From Flavobacterium sp. N2038 (lineage in GTDB: Bacteria; Bacteroidota; Bacteroidia; Flavobacteriales; Flavobacteriaceae): a stretch of 64,000 nt of DNA. The position numbers and the translations under genes are program-made. Under the pieces are notes generated by a model. The model worked only from the letters and a program-made list of their open reading frames with translations, was not told the DNA's origin and made no database searches. This document shows positions 53,334 to 62,222 of this stretch, piece after piece; the stretch's first letter is position 1; each line of letters opens with the position of its first letter. The stretch spans positions 4,402,001 to 4,466,000 of the forward strand of contig NZ_CP110001.1 in assembly GCF_025947185.1 (NCBI RefSeq), read 5' to 3'.

Positions 53334-55934
53334 ATGTTAAAGAAAATTTTAAAAATAACCGCCATTATGCTCGTGGTTTTCGTGGCCGCACTATTTGCCA
53401 TCCCCTATTTCTTCAAGGATCAGATAAAAGCTAAAATTGCTGATGCTATTAACGAAAGCGTTGATGCCAAAGTAAGCTTCGCAGATGCTGATTTAAGTTT
53501 GTTCAGAAACTTTCCGAATGCTACTGTCGGAATCGAAAAACTTGTTATTATAAACAAAGCCCCTTTTGAAGGAGACACTCTTGTTTCATTGGGTGAATTG
53601 AATTTAAAAATGAGTGTAAAAGAGCTTTTTAAAGGAAAAGAAGAACCATTAAGCATTCAGGGAATTACTTCTGAAAATGGTTTAATCAATATTATTTTTA
53701 ATAAAGACGGTGTCGGAAACTTTGATATTGCTTTAAAAGACAAAAAAGAAACTCAGAAAGACGATAACAGCAAACCCCTTTCGTTAAAAATTCAGAATTA
53801 TAAAATCGAGAATTTTACATTCAGATATATTGATCAGGGTTCTAAGATTAAAATGGTAATTGATAGTTTAAATCATGAAGGAACCGGAGATTTTACCAAC
53901 TCAAAATTAGATCTTACAACAAAATCTACAGCAAAAGTATCTTTAGATATGGACAAAATCAATTACATGAAAAATGTAAAACTGACTTTGGATGCTGTAT
54001 TAGGAATTGATTTAAACCAAAGCAAATATACTTTTAAGGAAAACAAAGCTTTAATCAACCAATTGCCTTTAGAATTTGATGGTTTTATTCAAATGACAGA
54101 TAAAGCTCAGATTTATGATTTAAAGTTTAAAACACCTACTTCTTCATTTACCAATTTCTTAGGATTAATTCCATCTGCTTATGCCTCAAGTTTAGATGGT
54201 GTAAAAACTACTGGAGATTTTACTGTTGCAGGTTTTGCAAAAGGAGAACTTACAGATACTACTGTTCCTAAATTCAACATTGCGATTGCATCAAACAATG
54301 CTTCTTTTCAATATCCTAACTTACCCAAATCGGTTCAGAATATTGTAATTGATACAAAAATTATCAACGAAACAGGGATTCTAAATGATACCTACGTCAA
54401 TTTAGATAAACTGTCTTTCAGAATTGATCAGGATGTTTTTAATGCAAAAGCAAATATTAAAAACATTACAGTAAATCCTATTGTAGATGCCGCTTTAAAG
54501 GGAACAATCAACCTGGCTAATCTTTCAAAAGCATATCCAATTAAAATGGATAAGCCTCTTGCTGGTATTTTGAAAGCTGACGTTACTACAAATTTTGATA
54601 TGGCTTCTGTTGAAAAAAGCCAATATCAAAACATCAAAAATGCCGGAACAATGAGTTTATCAGGGTTCAAATATACTGATGAGAACAACAAATCTATGAA
54701 TATCAGTACGGCATTGGTAGAATTTAATCCGAGTAAAATCAACTTAAAGCAATTTAATGCAACTACCGGAAAAAGTGATCTTGCGATTAATGGAGTTTTA
54801 GAAAACTTCTACGGATTCATGTTCAAAAAGCAGGAATTAAGAGGTAATTTCAATATGAGTTCAAATCAGCTTGCAGTTGATGACTTTATGACTGCCGGAG
54901 AACCTGCAAAAGCAGAAACAAAAACTGCAGCAAAACCAGCTGAGGCAATGAAAATTCCCGCTTTCTTAAACTGCACGTTAAATGCTAAGGCAACAACGGT
55001 TTTATACGATAATTTAAAACTGAAAGATGTATCCGGAAGATTGATTATTAAAGATGAAAAAGCACTTTTAGAAAACTTTAAAACTTCTATTTTTGGCGGA
55101 ACTATTGGTTTAACCGGAGCTGTTTCTACAAAAGAAAAAGTACCTACGTTTGACATGAATTTAGGCTTTAATCAGGTTGATATTGCACAAACTTTCACGC
55201 AATTAGACATGATGAAAAAAATTGCTCCTATTGCCGGAATCATCAACGGAAAATTAAATTCTACAATTAAATTAAACGGAAAACTAGATTCAAAAGAATT
55301 AACTCCGGATTTAAGTTCAATCTCGGGAGATTTATTAGGACAATTGCTTTCATCTACTGTAAATGCTAAAAATTCCACTTTATTGAATGCTTTAGGCTCA
55401 AACATTAAATTTATCGATATGAATAAGGTGAATTTAAATGATATTAAAGCGGCTTTAACTTTTGAGAATGGAAAAGTTAATGTGAAACCATTTGACATCA
55501 AATATCAGGATATTAAAATTACCGTTGGCGGAACTCATGGTTTTGATCAGACTATGAATTACAACTTAAAACTTGACGTTCCTGCTAAATATTTAGGAAG
55601 CGAGGCAAATGCATTTATATCAAAAATGTCCCCTGCTGATGCTGCCAAACTGGAAAATATTCCAATTAACGCGATGATTACAGGTAACTTTTCTAGTCCA
55701 AAAATTAGTACTGATATGAAAAGTGCCGTTAGCAGTTTAGCTTCTCAGGTTGCTAATCAGCAAAAGGAAAAATTAACTCAAAAAGGTACTTCGGCTTTAA
55801 ATGATTTAATCAACAAAAACACTAAAGCAAAAGATACTACTCAGGCTGCAAAAACTGAAAAGGAACAAAAAACTCAGGAAGTCACTAAAAAAGCAAGTGA
55901 TTTACTAAATGGATTATTTAAGAAGAAAAATTAA
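53334..55934 (+). CDS. AsmA-like large envelope protein
   Basis: An 866-residue protein with a single N-terminal membrane anchor (about 5-28). The long periplasmic region is of the AsmA/TamB-like repeating beta type. An AsmA N-terminal signature follows the anchor (IADAINESVDAKVSFADADLSLFRNFPNATVGIEKL). The C-terminal third has the DUF3971/AsmA_2-like pattern (NAKATTVLYDNLKLKDVSGRLIIKDEKALLENFKTSIFGGTIGLTG). The extreme C-terminus is Lys/Thr-rich. Such proteins are thought to guide phospholipid or outer-membrane protein traffic; the exact role here is inferred. Confidence 0.88.
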   Translation: MLKKILKITAIMLVVFVAALFAIPYFFKDQIKAKIADAINESVDAKVSFADADLSLFRNFPNATVGIEKLVIINKAPFEGDTLVSLGELNLKMSVKELFKGKEEPLSIQGITSENGLINIIFNKDGVGNFDIALKDKKETQKDDNSKPLSLKIQNYKIENFTFRYIDQGSKIKMVIDSLNHEGTGDFTNSKLDLTTKSTAKVSLDMDKINYMKNVKLTLDAVLGIDLNQSKYTFKENKALINQLPLEFDGFIQMTDKAQIYDLKFKTPTSSFTNFLGLIPSAYASSLDGVKTTGDFTVAGFAKGELTDTTVPKFNIAIASNNASFQYPNLPKSVQNIVIDTKIINETGILNDTYVNLDKLSFRIDQDVFNAKANIKNITVNPIVDAALKGTINLANLSKAYPIKMDKPLAGILKADVTTNFDMASVEKSQYQNIKNAGTMSLSGFKYTDENNKSMNISTALVEFNPSKINLKQFNATTGKSDLAINGVLENFYGFMFKKQELRGNFNMSSNQLAVDDFMTAGEPAKAETKTAAKPAEAMKIPAFLNCTLNAKATTVLYDNLKLKDVSGRLIIKDEKALLENFKTSIFGGTIGLTGAVSTKEKVPTFDMNLGFNQVDIAQTFTQLDMMKKIAPIAGIINGKLNSTIKLNGKLDSKELTPDLSSISGDLLGQLLSSTVNAKNSTLLNALGSNIKFIDMNKVNLNDIKAALTFENGKVNVKPFDIKYQDIKITVGGTHGFDQTMNYNLKLDVPAKYLGSEANAFISKMSPADAAKLENIPINAMITGNFSSPKISTDMKSAVSSLASQVANQQKEKLTQKGTSALNDLINKNTKAKDTTQAAKTEKEQKTQEVTKKASDLLNGLFKKKN

Positions 55935-55943
55935 ATCTCTACA

Positions 55944-55979
55944 AAAAAGGGTCAATCTAATCGATTGACCCTTTTTTTT
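55944..55979. terminator. Bidirectional terminator between the AsmA-like and GT9 genes
   Basis: A stem of about 15 bp, AAAAAGGGTCAATC with its complement, with A- and T-runs on both sides. It separates two convergent genes. Confidence 0.85.
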
Positions 55980-55980
55980 A

Positions 55981-57060
55981 TTAAACTGCTCTGGAATATA
56001 TATTGAGTCTGCCATTGTTTAAAATACTATTGAAGATTTTAAAATAATCATTTCTGGAACAGTCATAAACATTTATTCCTATACTGCTGTTATCGTAAGG
56101 TTCGTATTTTTTTAAATTAGAAACCGAAAACAATCCAACTGTTGGAGTCTGAGCCGAACTTGCTAAATGCATAATACCACTATCGGCACCAATAAACAAT
56201 TCTGTATTTGCAATCAACGCTCCAATTTCTCTGATATTTTTACTGTAAAACGATGGAGCCTGAAAGCCAATCTGAGAAACGTTTTCGACAGGTAGAACCT
56301 CTATAATATTGTAGTCTTTATATTTCCTTTTCAGATCTTTATAAAAAACTTCCCACCAATTTTCTTCAAGGCATTTTGCTCCTGTAGCATAAGTAAAAAT
56401 ACAGATTGTTTTTTTAGAATTAGGAACCAGTTGATCAAGTGCTTTTTTGCCTTCCGTTAATTCAAATGAATTTAATTTCAGGTCTACAGGAGCAATTATT
56501 CGGTTACTTTTTTCTATTCCTAATGTCGTAAGATAATTTCGGAAGTTATAAACCGGATATTTTGCGATATGCTCATAATCAGGTTTAAGATCAATTTGAC
56601 TGTCGGGAAAATCTCCAAAGAATTTATATTTAGCATTTGCCACCTTAACAGCTAATCTTCCTGATGAAGAATTCTGATCAACATTTATTGCAAGATCATA
56701 TTTTCCGTTTTTGATCACAAACCATACTTTGATATACTCGAGTAAGCTTTTAAAAGGCTTTTTAGGCAAATCTATTATCTTTTCGACATTCTCATAGTTC
56801 TCAAAAATAATTGGAGCTAATGTTCCCTTAACAAACAAATCGACTTTACAATTTGGAAACGTTGAAGTTATTTCCTGAAGCAAAGGAGTTATCAGTAAAA
56901 GGTTTCCTAATCTCCCGTTTGGTCTGCATACCAAAACTCTTTTGATTTCTGATTTGTTGAGCAAAACAATATTCTGGTCAACTTTTGACTTACCTATATT
57001 CCTCGTCAGTAAGTTCATTACTGATCTTCTAAAGGAATTAATTTTACGTGAAACATTCAT
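55981..57060 (-). CDS. Glycosyltransferase family 9 (heptosyltransferase-like)
   Basis: A 359-residue GT-B enzyme of family 9. KRVLVCRPNGRLGNLLLITPLLQEI is the N-terminal nucleotide-sugar-fold motif, and LFIGADSGIMHLASSAQTPTVGLFS is the acceptor/donor-site hallmark near the C-terminus. It probably adds a sugar to the LPS core or another surface glycan; the sugar is not known. No other glycan genes adjoin it. About 250 bp of unremarkable AT-rich DNA lie upstream. Confidence 0.9.
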   Translation of the reverse strand: MNVSRKINSFRRSVMNLLTRNIGKSKVDQNIVLLNKSEIKRVLVCRPNGRLGNLLLITPLLQEITSTFPNCKVDLFVKGTLAPIIFENYENVEKIIDLPKKPFKSLLEYIKVWFVIKNGKYDLAINVDQNSSSGRLAVKVANAKYKFFGDFPDSQIDLKPDYEHIAKYPVYNFRNYLTTLGIEKSNRIIAPVDLKLNSFELTEGKKALDQLVPNSKKTICIFTYATGAKCLEENWWEVFYKDLKRKYKDYNIIEVLPVENVSQIGFQAPSFYSKNIREIGALIANTELFIGADSGIMHLASSAQTPTVGLFSVSNLKKYEPYDNSSIGINVYDCSRNDYFKIFNSILNNGRLNIYSRAV

Positions 57061-57311
57061 CTTATAAATAATTTACAGATTAAAATTTTTCCTTTATTTA
57101 AGAGAAAAACCGTTCTAAAAGAACTGGAACTAAACTAGTTAATCCCATTTTTTAAAACTAAAATATTTCAATAAGTAATTATTACAAAATTGTAATCAAA
57201 TGTTTCAACATCTACATACAAATGCAATTTACTTATGTAATAAAATTAATCAAATTATTTATAATCAACAAATTATCAAGTAATTACAAAAATAATAAGT
57301 CAAAAAAAGCT

Positions 57312-58106
57312 TTATACATTTATCGCCACAACATAACCCTCTGAGCCACGTATGTTGAAAACAGTACCGTTTTCGAAGATTAGATACTGCCCTTTAATCC
57401 CTTTCAGTTTCCCCGAAAAAGAAGGTGTCTTATCCAGATTTAAACTCGAAATTTTTGCAGGATAACTCAAAACAGGATATTTTAATTCATAAACATCGTT
57501 TTTCTGACTGTAAAAATAATCTTTAACTTCTGCAGGAATCAAGCTTTCTACTTTTGCTTTTTCGGCAATTAAATCAAAATCTGTACTAGTATGTTGCAGC
57601 ATTTTTCGCCAGTTTGTTTTGTCTGTAAAATGATCTTTTAAGGCCACCTCAGTGATTCCGGCCAAATATCTGTTTGGAACTTCAACAATAGAAATTGCCT
57701 GATCTGCTCCCTGATCGATCCAACGAGTTGGTACTTGTGTTTTGCGGGTTACCCCTACTTTTACTTCACTTGAAATAGCCAAATAAACAATATGGGGCTG
57801 TAATTGTACTTTTTGCTCATATTCAAGATCACGATCTGCGATTCCTAAATGAGCAGTGCTTAATTCAGGTCTCATAATCCAGTCTCCAACAGCAGCACTC
57901 GAGTAAAAACATTCATAGCAAAAACCCTGACGGTATATTTTTTTCTTTTTATTGCAATTTAGACATTGGTAACCAACAAAATTAATTTCAATTTCTTTAT
58001 CCAATAATTGATTCATACTCAAAAAACTGTCTTCGAAAACTAAATAATATTGAATTGGGTCTCCCAGTTCAGTCTGCATTTTTGTAAGTACTCCCTGATA
58101 TTGCAT
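57312..58106 (-). CDS. DUF2797 family protein
   Basis: A 264-residue cytosolic protein. CLNCNKKKKIYRQGFCYECF is a clear four-cysteine zinc-ribbon-like motif. YLAISSEVKVGVTRKTQVPTRWIDQGADQAI resembles the GIY-YIG-like core seen in DUF2797. The function is not established; nucleic-acid binding is a plausible inference from the zinc site. It is divergent from the GH3 gene with about 240 bp between starts. Confidence 0.85.
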   Translation of the reverse strand: MQYQGVLTKMQTELGDPIQYYLVFEDSFLSMNQLLDKEIEINFVGYQCLNCNKKKKIYRQGFCYECFYSSAAVGDWIMRPELSTAHLGIADRDLEYEQKVQLQPHIVYLAISSEVKVGVTRKTQVPTRWIDQGADQAISIVEVPNRYLAGITEVALKDHFTDKTNWRKMLQHTSTDFDLIAEKAKVESLIPAEVKDYFYSQKNDVYELKYPVLSYPAKISSLNLDKTPSFSGKLKGIKGQYLIFENGTVFNIRGSEGYVVAINV

Positions 58107-58239
58107 AAGGCTTTAATTTTTAGATTGCTTGTTATAGATCTTACAATAACCTGAAGATTTTAGAGTTTTTATTGTTAAAAATTCAGGTTATGATTTGGAA
58201 TCTTTGTTGTAAATAGAGCCGTTTTTTATAAAAAAACAC

Positions 58240-58247
58240 TATTTTTG
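58240..58247 (+). promoter_or_regulatory. GH3-like gene -7 promoter box
   Basis: TATTTTTG matches TAnnTTTG. The likely ATG lies about 100 nt downstream, leaving a long leader. Confidence 0.5.
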
Positions 58248-58346
58248 ATATAAGGACAAAGTTAGTATTTGTCTGTCGATATTCAAATCTTAAATTTATG
58301 CGTTTTGTTCCCGGACAAAATTCAAAATCTAAAATATAAAATCTTC

Positions 58347-59855
58347 ATGCCCGTATCAATTATCAACTCTTTCGCCTCTTGGGTCCTCAAGCAAAGGATA
58401 CACCAAATTGAACTTTTTCTTAAATATCCGAATGAAGTTCAGGAAGAACTGTTGCATAATTTACTGACTGCCTCAGAATATACTGTTGTTGGTAAAAAAT
58501 ATGATTTTGCATCGATAAATTCCTATCAGACTTTTACTGAAAGAGTGCCAATATCGAGTTATGAAGAACTACAGCCTTTAATTGAACGTACTCGTCAGGG
58601 TGAGCAAGGTGTTTTTTGGGAAACCCCTATAAAATGGTTTGCTAAATCAAGCGGTACAACAAATGCCAAAAGTAAATTTATTCCGGTAAGTAATGAAGCT
58701 CTGGAAGATTGCCATTATAAAGGCAGTAAAGATTTGCTTTGTTTGTATTTGAATAATAATGAAGATTCTGAATTGTTTTTAGGAAAAAGTCTTCGTTTAG
58801 GTGGAAGTTCTCAGATTTATGAAAACAACAACACTTTCTTTGGAGATTTATCGGCTATTTTAATTGAGAATATGCCAATTTGGGCAGAATTTAGTAGTAC
58901 GCCAAGCAGCAAAACTTCGCTAATGAGTGAATGGGAAACCAAAATTGCTGCCATTATAAATGAAACTAAGAATGAAAATGTAACCAGTTTTGCAGGAGTT
59001 CCGTCCTGGATGTTGGTTTTAATGAATAAAGTTTTAGAAAACACCGGCAATCAAAACTTACTGGAACTTTGGCCAAATCTTGAAGTTTATTTTCATGGTG
59101 GCGTAAGTTTTTCTCCTTATAAAGAGCAATACAAGAAAATATTACCGAGTAAAGATTTTAAATACTACGAAATTTACAATGCTTCCGAAGGCTTTTTTGC
59201 CATTCAGGATTTAAACAATTCAAGTGATTTATTGCTGATGCTGGATTACGGAATTTTCTACGAATTTATCTCAATGGAAACTTTTGGAACTCCTAATCAA
59301 AAAGTGATTCGTTTGGCAGATGTCGAATTAAATAAAAACTATGCGATTGTTATTACGACTAATTCTGGTTTGTGGCGCTATTTAATTGGTGATACCGTTC
59401 GTTTTACTTCTTTGAATCCTTATCGAATAAGAGTTACCGGCAGAACCAAACATCATATTAATGTTTTTGGTGAAGAGTTAATGGTCGAAAATACCGATCA
59501 GGCGATTGCAAAAGCATGTTTGGTTACTCAAACCGAAGTTATTGATTATACCGTCGCTCCAATTTTTATGCAGGATAAAGAAAAAGGCGCTCACGAATGG
59601 ATGATCGAATTCAAGAAAAAACCTGCCGATGTAGGTCTTTTCCAAAAAGTTCTGGATGAAACTTTACAGACTTTAAATTCTGATTATGAAGCGAAACGCT
59701 ACAACAATATGACACTAAATCCTTTGGTGATTAATGTAGCTCGTGAAAACTTATTTTATGACTGGCTTAAAGAAAGAGACAAGCTGGGTGGGCAACATAA
59801 GATTCCAAGACTTTCTAATCAGAGAGATTATTTGGAGCAGTTGAAGGAAATGTAG
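58347..59855 (+). CDS. GH3 auxin-responsive promoter-like acyl-adenylate enzyme
   Basis: A 502-residue member of the bacterial branch of the GH3 family, ANL-type adenylating enzymes that join a carboxylic acid to an amino acid in plants. WFAKSSGTTNAKSKFIPVS is the phosphate-binding motif. EIYNASEGFFAIQD and YLIGDTVRFTS carry the other ATP-binding residues, and RITGRTKHHINVFGEELMVEN leads to the C-terminal lobe. The bacterial substrate is unknown. I chose the ATG at 58347. A near-copy of its last codons exists at 60532-60577, beyond the next gene, which is evidence of rearrangement at this 3' end. Confidence 0.9.
   Translation: MPVSIINSFASWVLKQRIHQIELFLKYPNEVQEELLHNLLTASEYTVVGKKYDFASINSYQTFTERVPISSYEELQPLIERTRQGEQGVFWETPIKWFAKSSGTTNAKSKFIPVSNEALEDCHYKGSKDLLCLYLNNNEDSELFLGKSLRLGGSSQIYENNNTFFGDLSAILIENMPIWAEFSSTPSSKTSLMSEWETKIAAIINETKNENVTSFAGVPSWMLVLMNKVLENTGNQNLLELWPNLEVYFHGGVSFSPYKEQYKKILPSKDFKYYEIYNASEGFFAIQDLNNSSDLLLMLDYGIFYEFISMETFGTPNQKVIRLADVELNKNYAIVITTNSGLWRYLIGDTVRFTSLNPYRIRVTGRTKHHINVFGEELMVENTDQAIAKACLVTQTEVIDYTVAPIFMQDKEKGAHEWMIEFKKKPADVGLFQKVLDETLQTLNSDYEAKRYNNMTLNPLVINVARENLFYDWLKERDKLGGQHKIPRLSNQRDYLEQLKEM
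59813..59853 (+). repeat. 3' end of the GH3-like gene, copy 1 of a 41-bp duplication
   Basis: It matches 60532-60572 at 38 of 41 positions. All three differences are silent in the GH3 frame (GAG/GAA, TTG/CTG, GAA/GAG). Confidence 0.8.
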
Positions 59856-59888
59856 ATTTATTTGACAAAATTATTATCATAAAAATTG

Positions 59889-60341
59889 ATGAAAAAAATC
59901 TGGATTATATTATTTTTTATTTCATTTCAAACATTCTCTCAAACCAAAGAAGAATGCATAAAAATAATTACCGATTATGGCAACAATTATAATAAACCAG
60001 AATTTTCAATTGACTATGTTGATCAAAAGATAAATCCAACATTAATCAAAATTCAAACTTTAATCTGCGAAACTAAAGACAAAGAACTTCTAGAAATTTT
60101 TTTAGAAATGATTATAAAATCTTCCGGTTCTGCAAACGAAAGTCCCGCAGATGTGTTAGGTAACATTTTTATTTGTAATCCAGAAATTGTTGAAGAACAA
60201 TTAAAAGACAAATATAGAAATCACATACTCTTTGATTATTTAGAACTTGGATTTTATAATATTACAATGCACTGGCCTATAAATGGCAAAAATACAGATC
60301 TCCAAATAAGAATGAATAAATTGATCACGCAAAAAGACTAA
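59889..60341 (+). CDS. Hypothetical secreted protein
   Basis: A 150-residue exported protein with the signal peptide MKKIWIILFFISFQTFSQ. The mature part is helical and contains two or three cysteines (EECIKIIT; TLICETKDK; IFICNPEI) that could pair. I do not recognise the family; the look resembles small Bacteroidota periplasmic proteins. A TTG one codon upstream is less likely than the ATG at 59889. It lies between the two copies of the GH3 3' end, so it was probably inserted or moved together with the following repeats. Confidence 0.7.
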   Translation: MKKIWIILFFISFQTFSQTKEECIKIITDYGNNYNKPEFSIDYVDQKINPTLIKIQTLICETKDKELLEIFLEMIIKSSGSANESPADVLGNIFICNPEIVEEQLKDKYRNHILFDYLELGFYNITMHWPINGKNTDLQIRMNKLITQKD

Positions 60342-60398
60342 ACCAATAGCGAGGATTTCACAAATTTCCACGAAATTTCAATATCTATTTTTCTATTG

Positions 60399-60531
60399 CC
60401 CCTAGCTTCAGCTAGGGGTCGTAATATATTTACTCTGGCTTTAACCGAATTCTACATTGCTAAATAATTTGGCTAAAGCCAAAAAACTTATTTCATTCAA
60501 TATCCCTCCAGTTAAAGCAGGAGGCAATTCA
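60399..60531. repeat. Compound repeat with three stem-loops
   Basis: Hairpin 1 is CCCCTAGC-TTCA-GCTAGGGG (60399-60418). Hairpin 2 pairs TGGCTTTA with TAAAGCCA (about 60437-60483). Hairpin 3 pairs CCTCC with GGAGG around TTAAAGC (about 60506-60525). The words CTTTA/TAAAG recur in hairpins 2 and 3, as in a family built from related units. It ends at the GH3 tail copy. Confidence 0.6.
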
Positions 60532-60577
60532 TTCTAATCAGAGAGATTATTTGGAACAGCTGAAGGAGATGTCATAA
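60532..60577 (+). pseudogene. Orphan copy of the 3' end of the GH3-like gene
   Basis: It encodes SNQRDYLEQLKEM, as at the end of the gene at 58347-59855, then Ser and TAA. The three base differences from the intact copy are silent, so the copy evolved as coding sequence before it was detached. It has no start and no upstream homology to GH3. Confidence 0.75.
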
Positions 60578-60619
60578 AAGTTCTCCACGAGAATTTCTCG
60601 ATTTTTTTATATAGTATAG

Positions 60620-60652
60620 AAACCCGACAGGTTTTAAAAACCTGTCGGGTTT
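60620..60652. repeat. Palindromic repeat with core ACAGGTTTTAAAAACCTGT, copy 2
   Basis: A perfect 33-nt palindrome-like hairpin. Relative to 35905-35939 the core is identical, while the outer pairs changed together (C-G for T-A), which suggests selection for the stem. Confidence 0.75.
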
Positions 60653-60693
60653 GATTTTTAAATAATCTTTTAAAAGCATAATTCCACCGAATC

Positions 60694-60800
60694 GCATGAG
60701 GGATAGAAGTGGAAATCCTTTTTGTTTTTTCTTTAAAAACAAAAAGATTGAAACGGATAGCCCGACCCGCCTTTTTCGGCGGGACATGCCCATAAAAAAA
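60694..60800 (+). repeat. GATAG/GGATAGC hairpin repeat, copy C
   Basis: GCATG (60694-60698) pairs with CATGC (60785-60789). Inside are GGGATAGAAGTGGAAATCC, the variable hairpin TTTTTGTTTTT/AAAAACAAAAA (60719-60745), GATTGAAACGGATAGC, and a second hairpin CCCGCC/GGCGGG (60766-60783). It ends in CCCATAAAAAAA, the T-run of the serB terminator on the other strand. Confidence 0.75.
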
Positions 60801-60828
60801 CCTTAGTCTTTATTGAAAACTAAGGTTT
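60793..60828 (-). terminator. serB terminator
   Basis: AAACCTTAGT (60798-60807) pairs with ACTAAGGTTT (60819-60828). The minus strand runs into T7, where repeat copy C begins. Confidence 0.8.
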
Positions 60829-60908
60829 GTGTTTTATTTTGATTGTGGAGTTACTTGCGAAGATTTCTCCTTACGTCGAAATGACAAAAATGCCGTCAAC
60901 ATTGATGA

Positions 60909-62138
60909 CTACATCATATCAATATATCGGTCGTGATATCCTAAAAGATATAAAACTCCATCAAGCCCTAAACTTGAGATTGAGGTTGAAGCACTTTCTT
61001 TTACTTTTGGTTTGGCGTGGAAAGCAATTCCCAGACCAGCCAGGTTCAACATTGGTAAATCATTTGCACCATCACCAACAGCAATGGTTTGGTTGATATG
61101 AATTCCTTCTTTATCGGCAATAGCTTTTAGTAATTCCGCTTTCTTTTGTCCGTCTACGATATCACCTAAATATTTCCCCGTCAGTTTACCATCTTTAATC
61201 TCTAATCGATTGGCGTGTACATAATCGATTCCCAGTTCTTTTTGAAGATAGTCTCCAAAATAGGTAAAACCTCCTGAAAGAATTGCGGTTTTATAACCAT
61301 AATATTTTAAGGCTTTCATCAATCGATGTGCACCTTGTGTTATAGGTAAATTGATTGCAACGTTTTGCAAAACTTCTTCACTTAATCCTTCCAGCAAAGC
61401 CATACGTTGTTTGAAACTTTCGTTGAAATCTATTTCTCCATTCATGGCAGATTCTGTGATAGCACGTACTTGCGGGCCAACTCCGTTTAATTCTGCCAGT
61501 TCATCAATAACTTCGGTTTGAATTAAAGTTGAATCCATATCGAAGCACACTAAACGGCGGTTTCTTCTGTAAATATTGTCTTCCTGAAAAGAAATGTCTA
61601 CGTTTAAGGTTCTGGAAATTTCCATAAAACTTGCCGTCATGGCAATTTTATCGACAATATCTCCTGTTAGTGATAATTGTATACAAGATCTTGGATATTC
61701 TTCTTTTTCTACAACAGAAGTTCTACCGGTTAATCTTATGATAGAAACGATGTTTAAATTTTGATCAGACAAAAGTTTTGCTACTGCAGCCAATTGTGAA
61801 GCAGCCAATTTTTCGCCTAAAATATTAATGATATAACGCTGCTTGGATTGTGTTTTTACCCAATTTTCGTAATCTTCAAGAGAAATTGGAATAAATTTTA
61901 CTTTAACTTCCAATTCATAAGCTTTAAACAGCAAGTCTTTCAAAACCGGCCCCGAGGTAGAACCCGCTTCAATCTCGAACAAAATTCCTAAAGAAAGTGT
62001 GTCATGAATATCGGCTTGCCCAATATCCAGAATAATAGCATCATAAGCCGCTAACACCGCTGTTAAACCAGCGGTAACTCCTGGTTTATCATGTCCTGAA
62101 ACTTTTAATAAAATAATTTCTTTATTCTCTATTGCCAT
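60909..62138 (-). CDS. serB: Phosphoserine phosphatase with N-terminal ACT domains
   Basis: A 409-residue HAD phosphatase that makes serine from phosphoserine. Two ACT-like domains (about 5-85 and 95-180; VSGHDKPGVTAGLTAVLAAYDA begins the first) suggest allosteric control by an amino acid. The HAD core has VCFDMDSTLIQTEVIDEL with the nucleophile Asp, AILSGGFTYFGDYL and AVGDGANDLPML. I chose the ATG at 62138 (MAIENKEIILLKVSG) over a TTG ten codons upstream. A terminator lies about 80 bases past the stop. Confidence 0.96.
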   Translation of the reverse strand: MAIENKEIILLKVSGHDKPGVTAGLTAVLAAYDAIILDIGQADIHDTLSLGILFEIEAGSTSGPVLKDLLFKAYELEVKVKFIPISLEDYENWVKTQSKQRYIINILGEKLAASQLAAVAKLLSDQNLNIVSIIRLTGRTSVVEKEEYPRSCIQLSLTGDIVDKIAMTASFMEISRTLNVDISFQEDNIYRRNRRLVCFDMDSTLIQTEVIDELAELNGVGPQVRAITESAMNGEIDFNESFKQRMALLEGLSEEVLQNVAINLPITQGAHRLMKALKYYGYKTAILSGGFTYFGDYLQKELGIDYVHANRLEIKDGKLTGKYLGDIVDGQKKAELLKAIADKEGIHINQTIAVGDGANDLPMLNLAGLGIAFHAKPKVKESASTSISSLGLDGVLYLLGYHDRYIDMM

Positions 62139-62222
62139 TTTATCTGAATTGATTTTATGAAGCGACAAAAATCGACAATCTCTTGGTGATAAAAAAGAAT
62201 AACAGTTGTTTTTTTACAGCAA

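Larger units (their letters stand above)
60342..60908. other. Repeat-packed interval between the secreted protein gene and serB
   Basis: No gene. In order: a CACGAAATTTC half repeat, a three-hairpin repeat (60399-60531), the GH3 tail copy (60532-60577), an ACAGGTTTT palindrome (60620-60652), repeat copy C (60694-60800), the serB terminator, and a GAGGAGAAAT-type half repeat to about 60886. Confidence 0.75.

Noticed and set aside
54866..55501. Minus-strand frames opposite the AsmA-like gene
   Set aside because: They are shadows with Ser/Phe/Val-rich antisense composition and no independent signals.
60572..60793. A 73-codon minus-strand frame in the gap before serB
   Set aside because: It is read entirely out of repeat elements (palindrome and copy C), with low-complexity lysine and leucine runs. 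It is far better explained as non-coding repeat.
60827..61096. An 89-codon plus-strand frame opposite the end of serB
   Set aside because: It lies mostly antisense to the conserved serB coding sequence and has no recognisable protein features.
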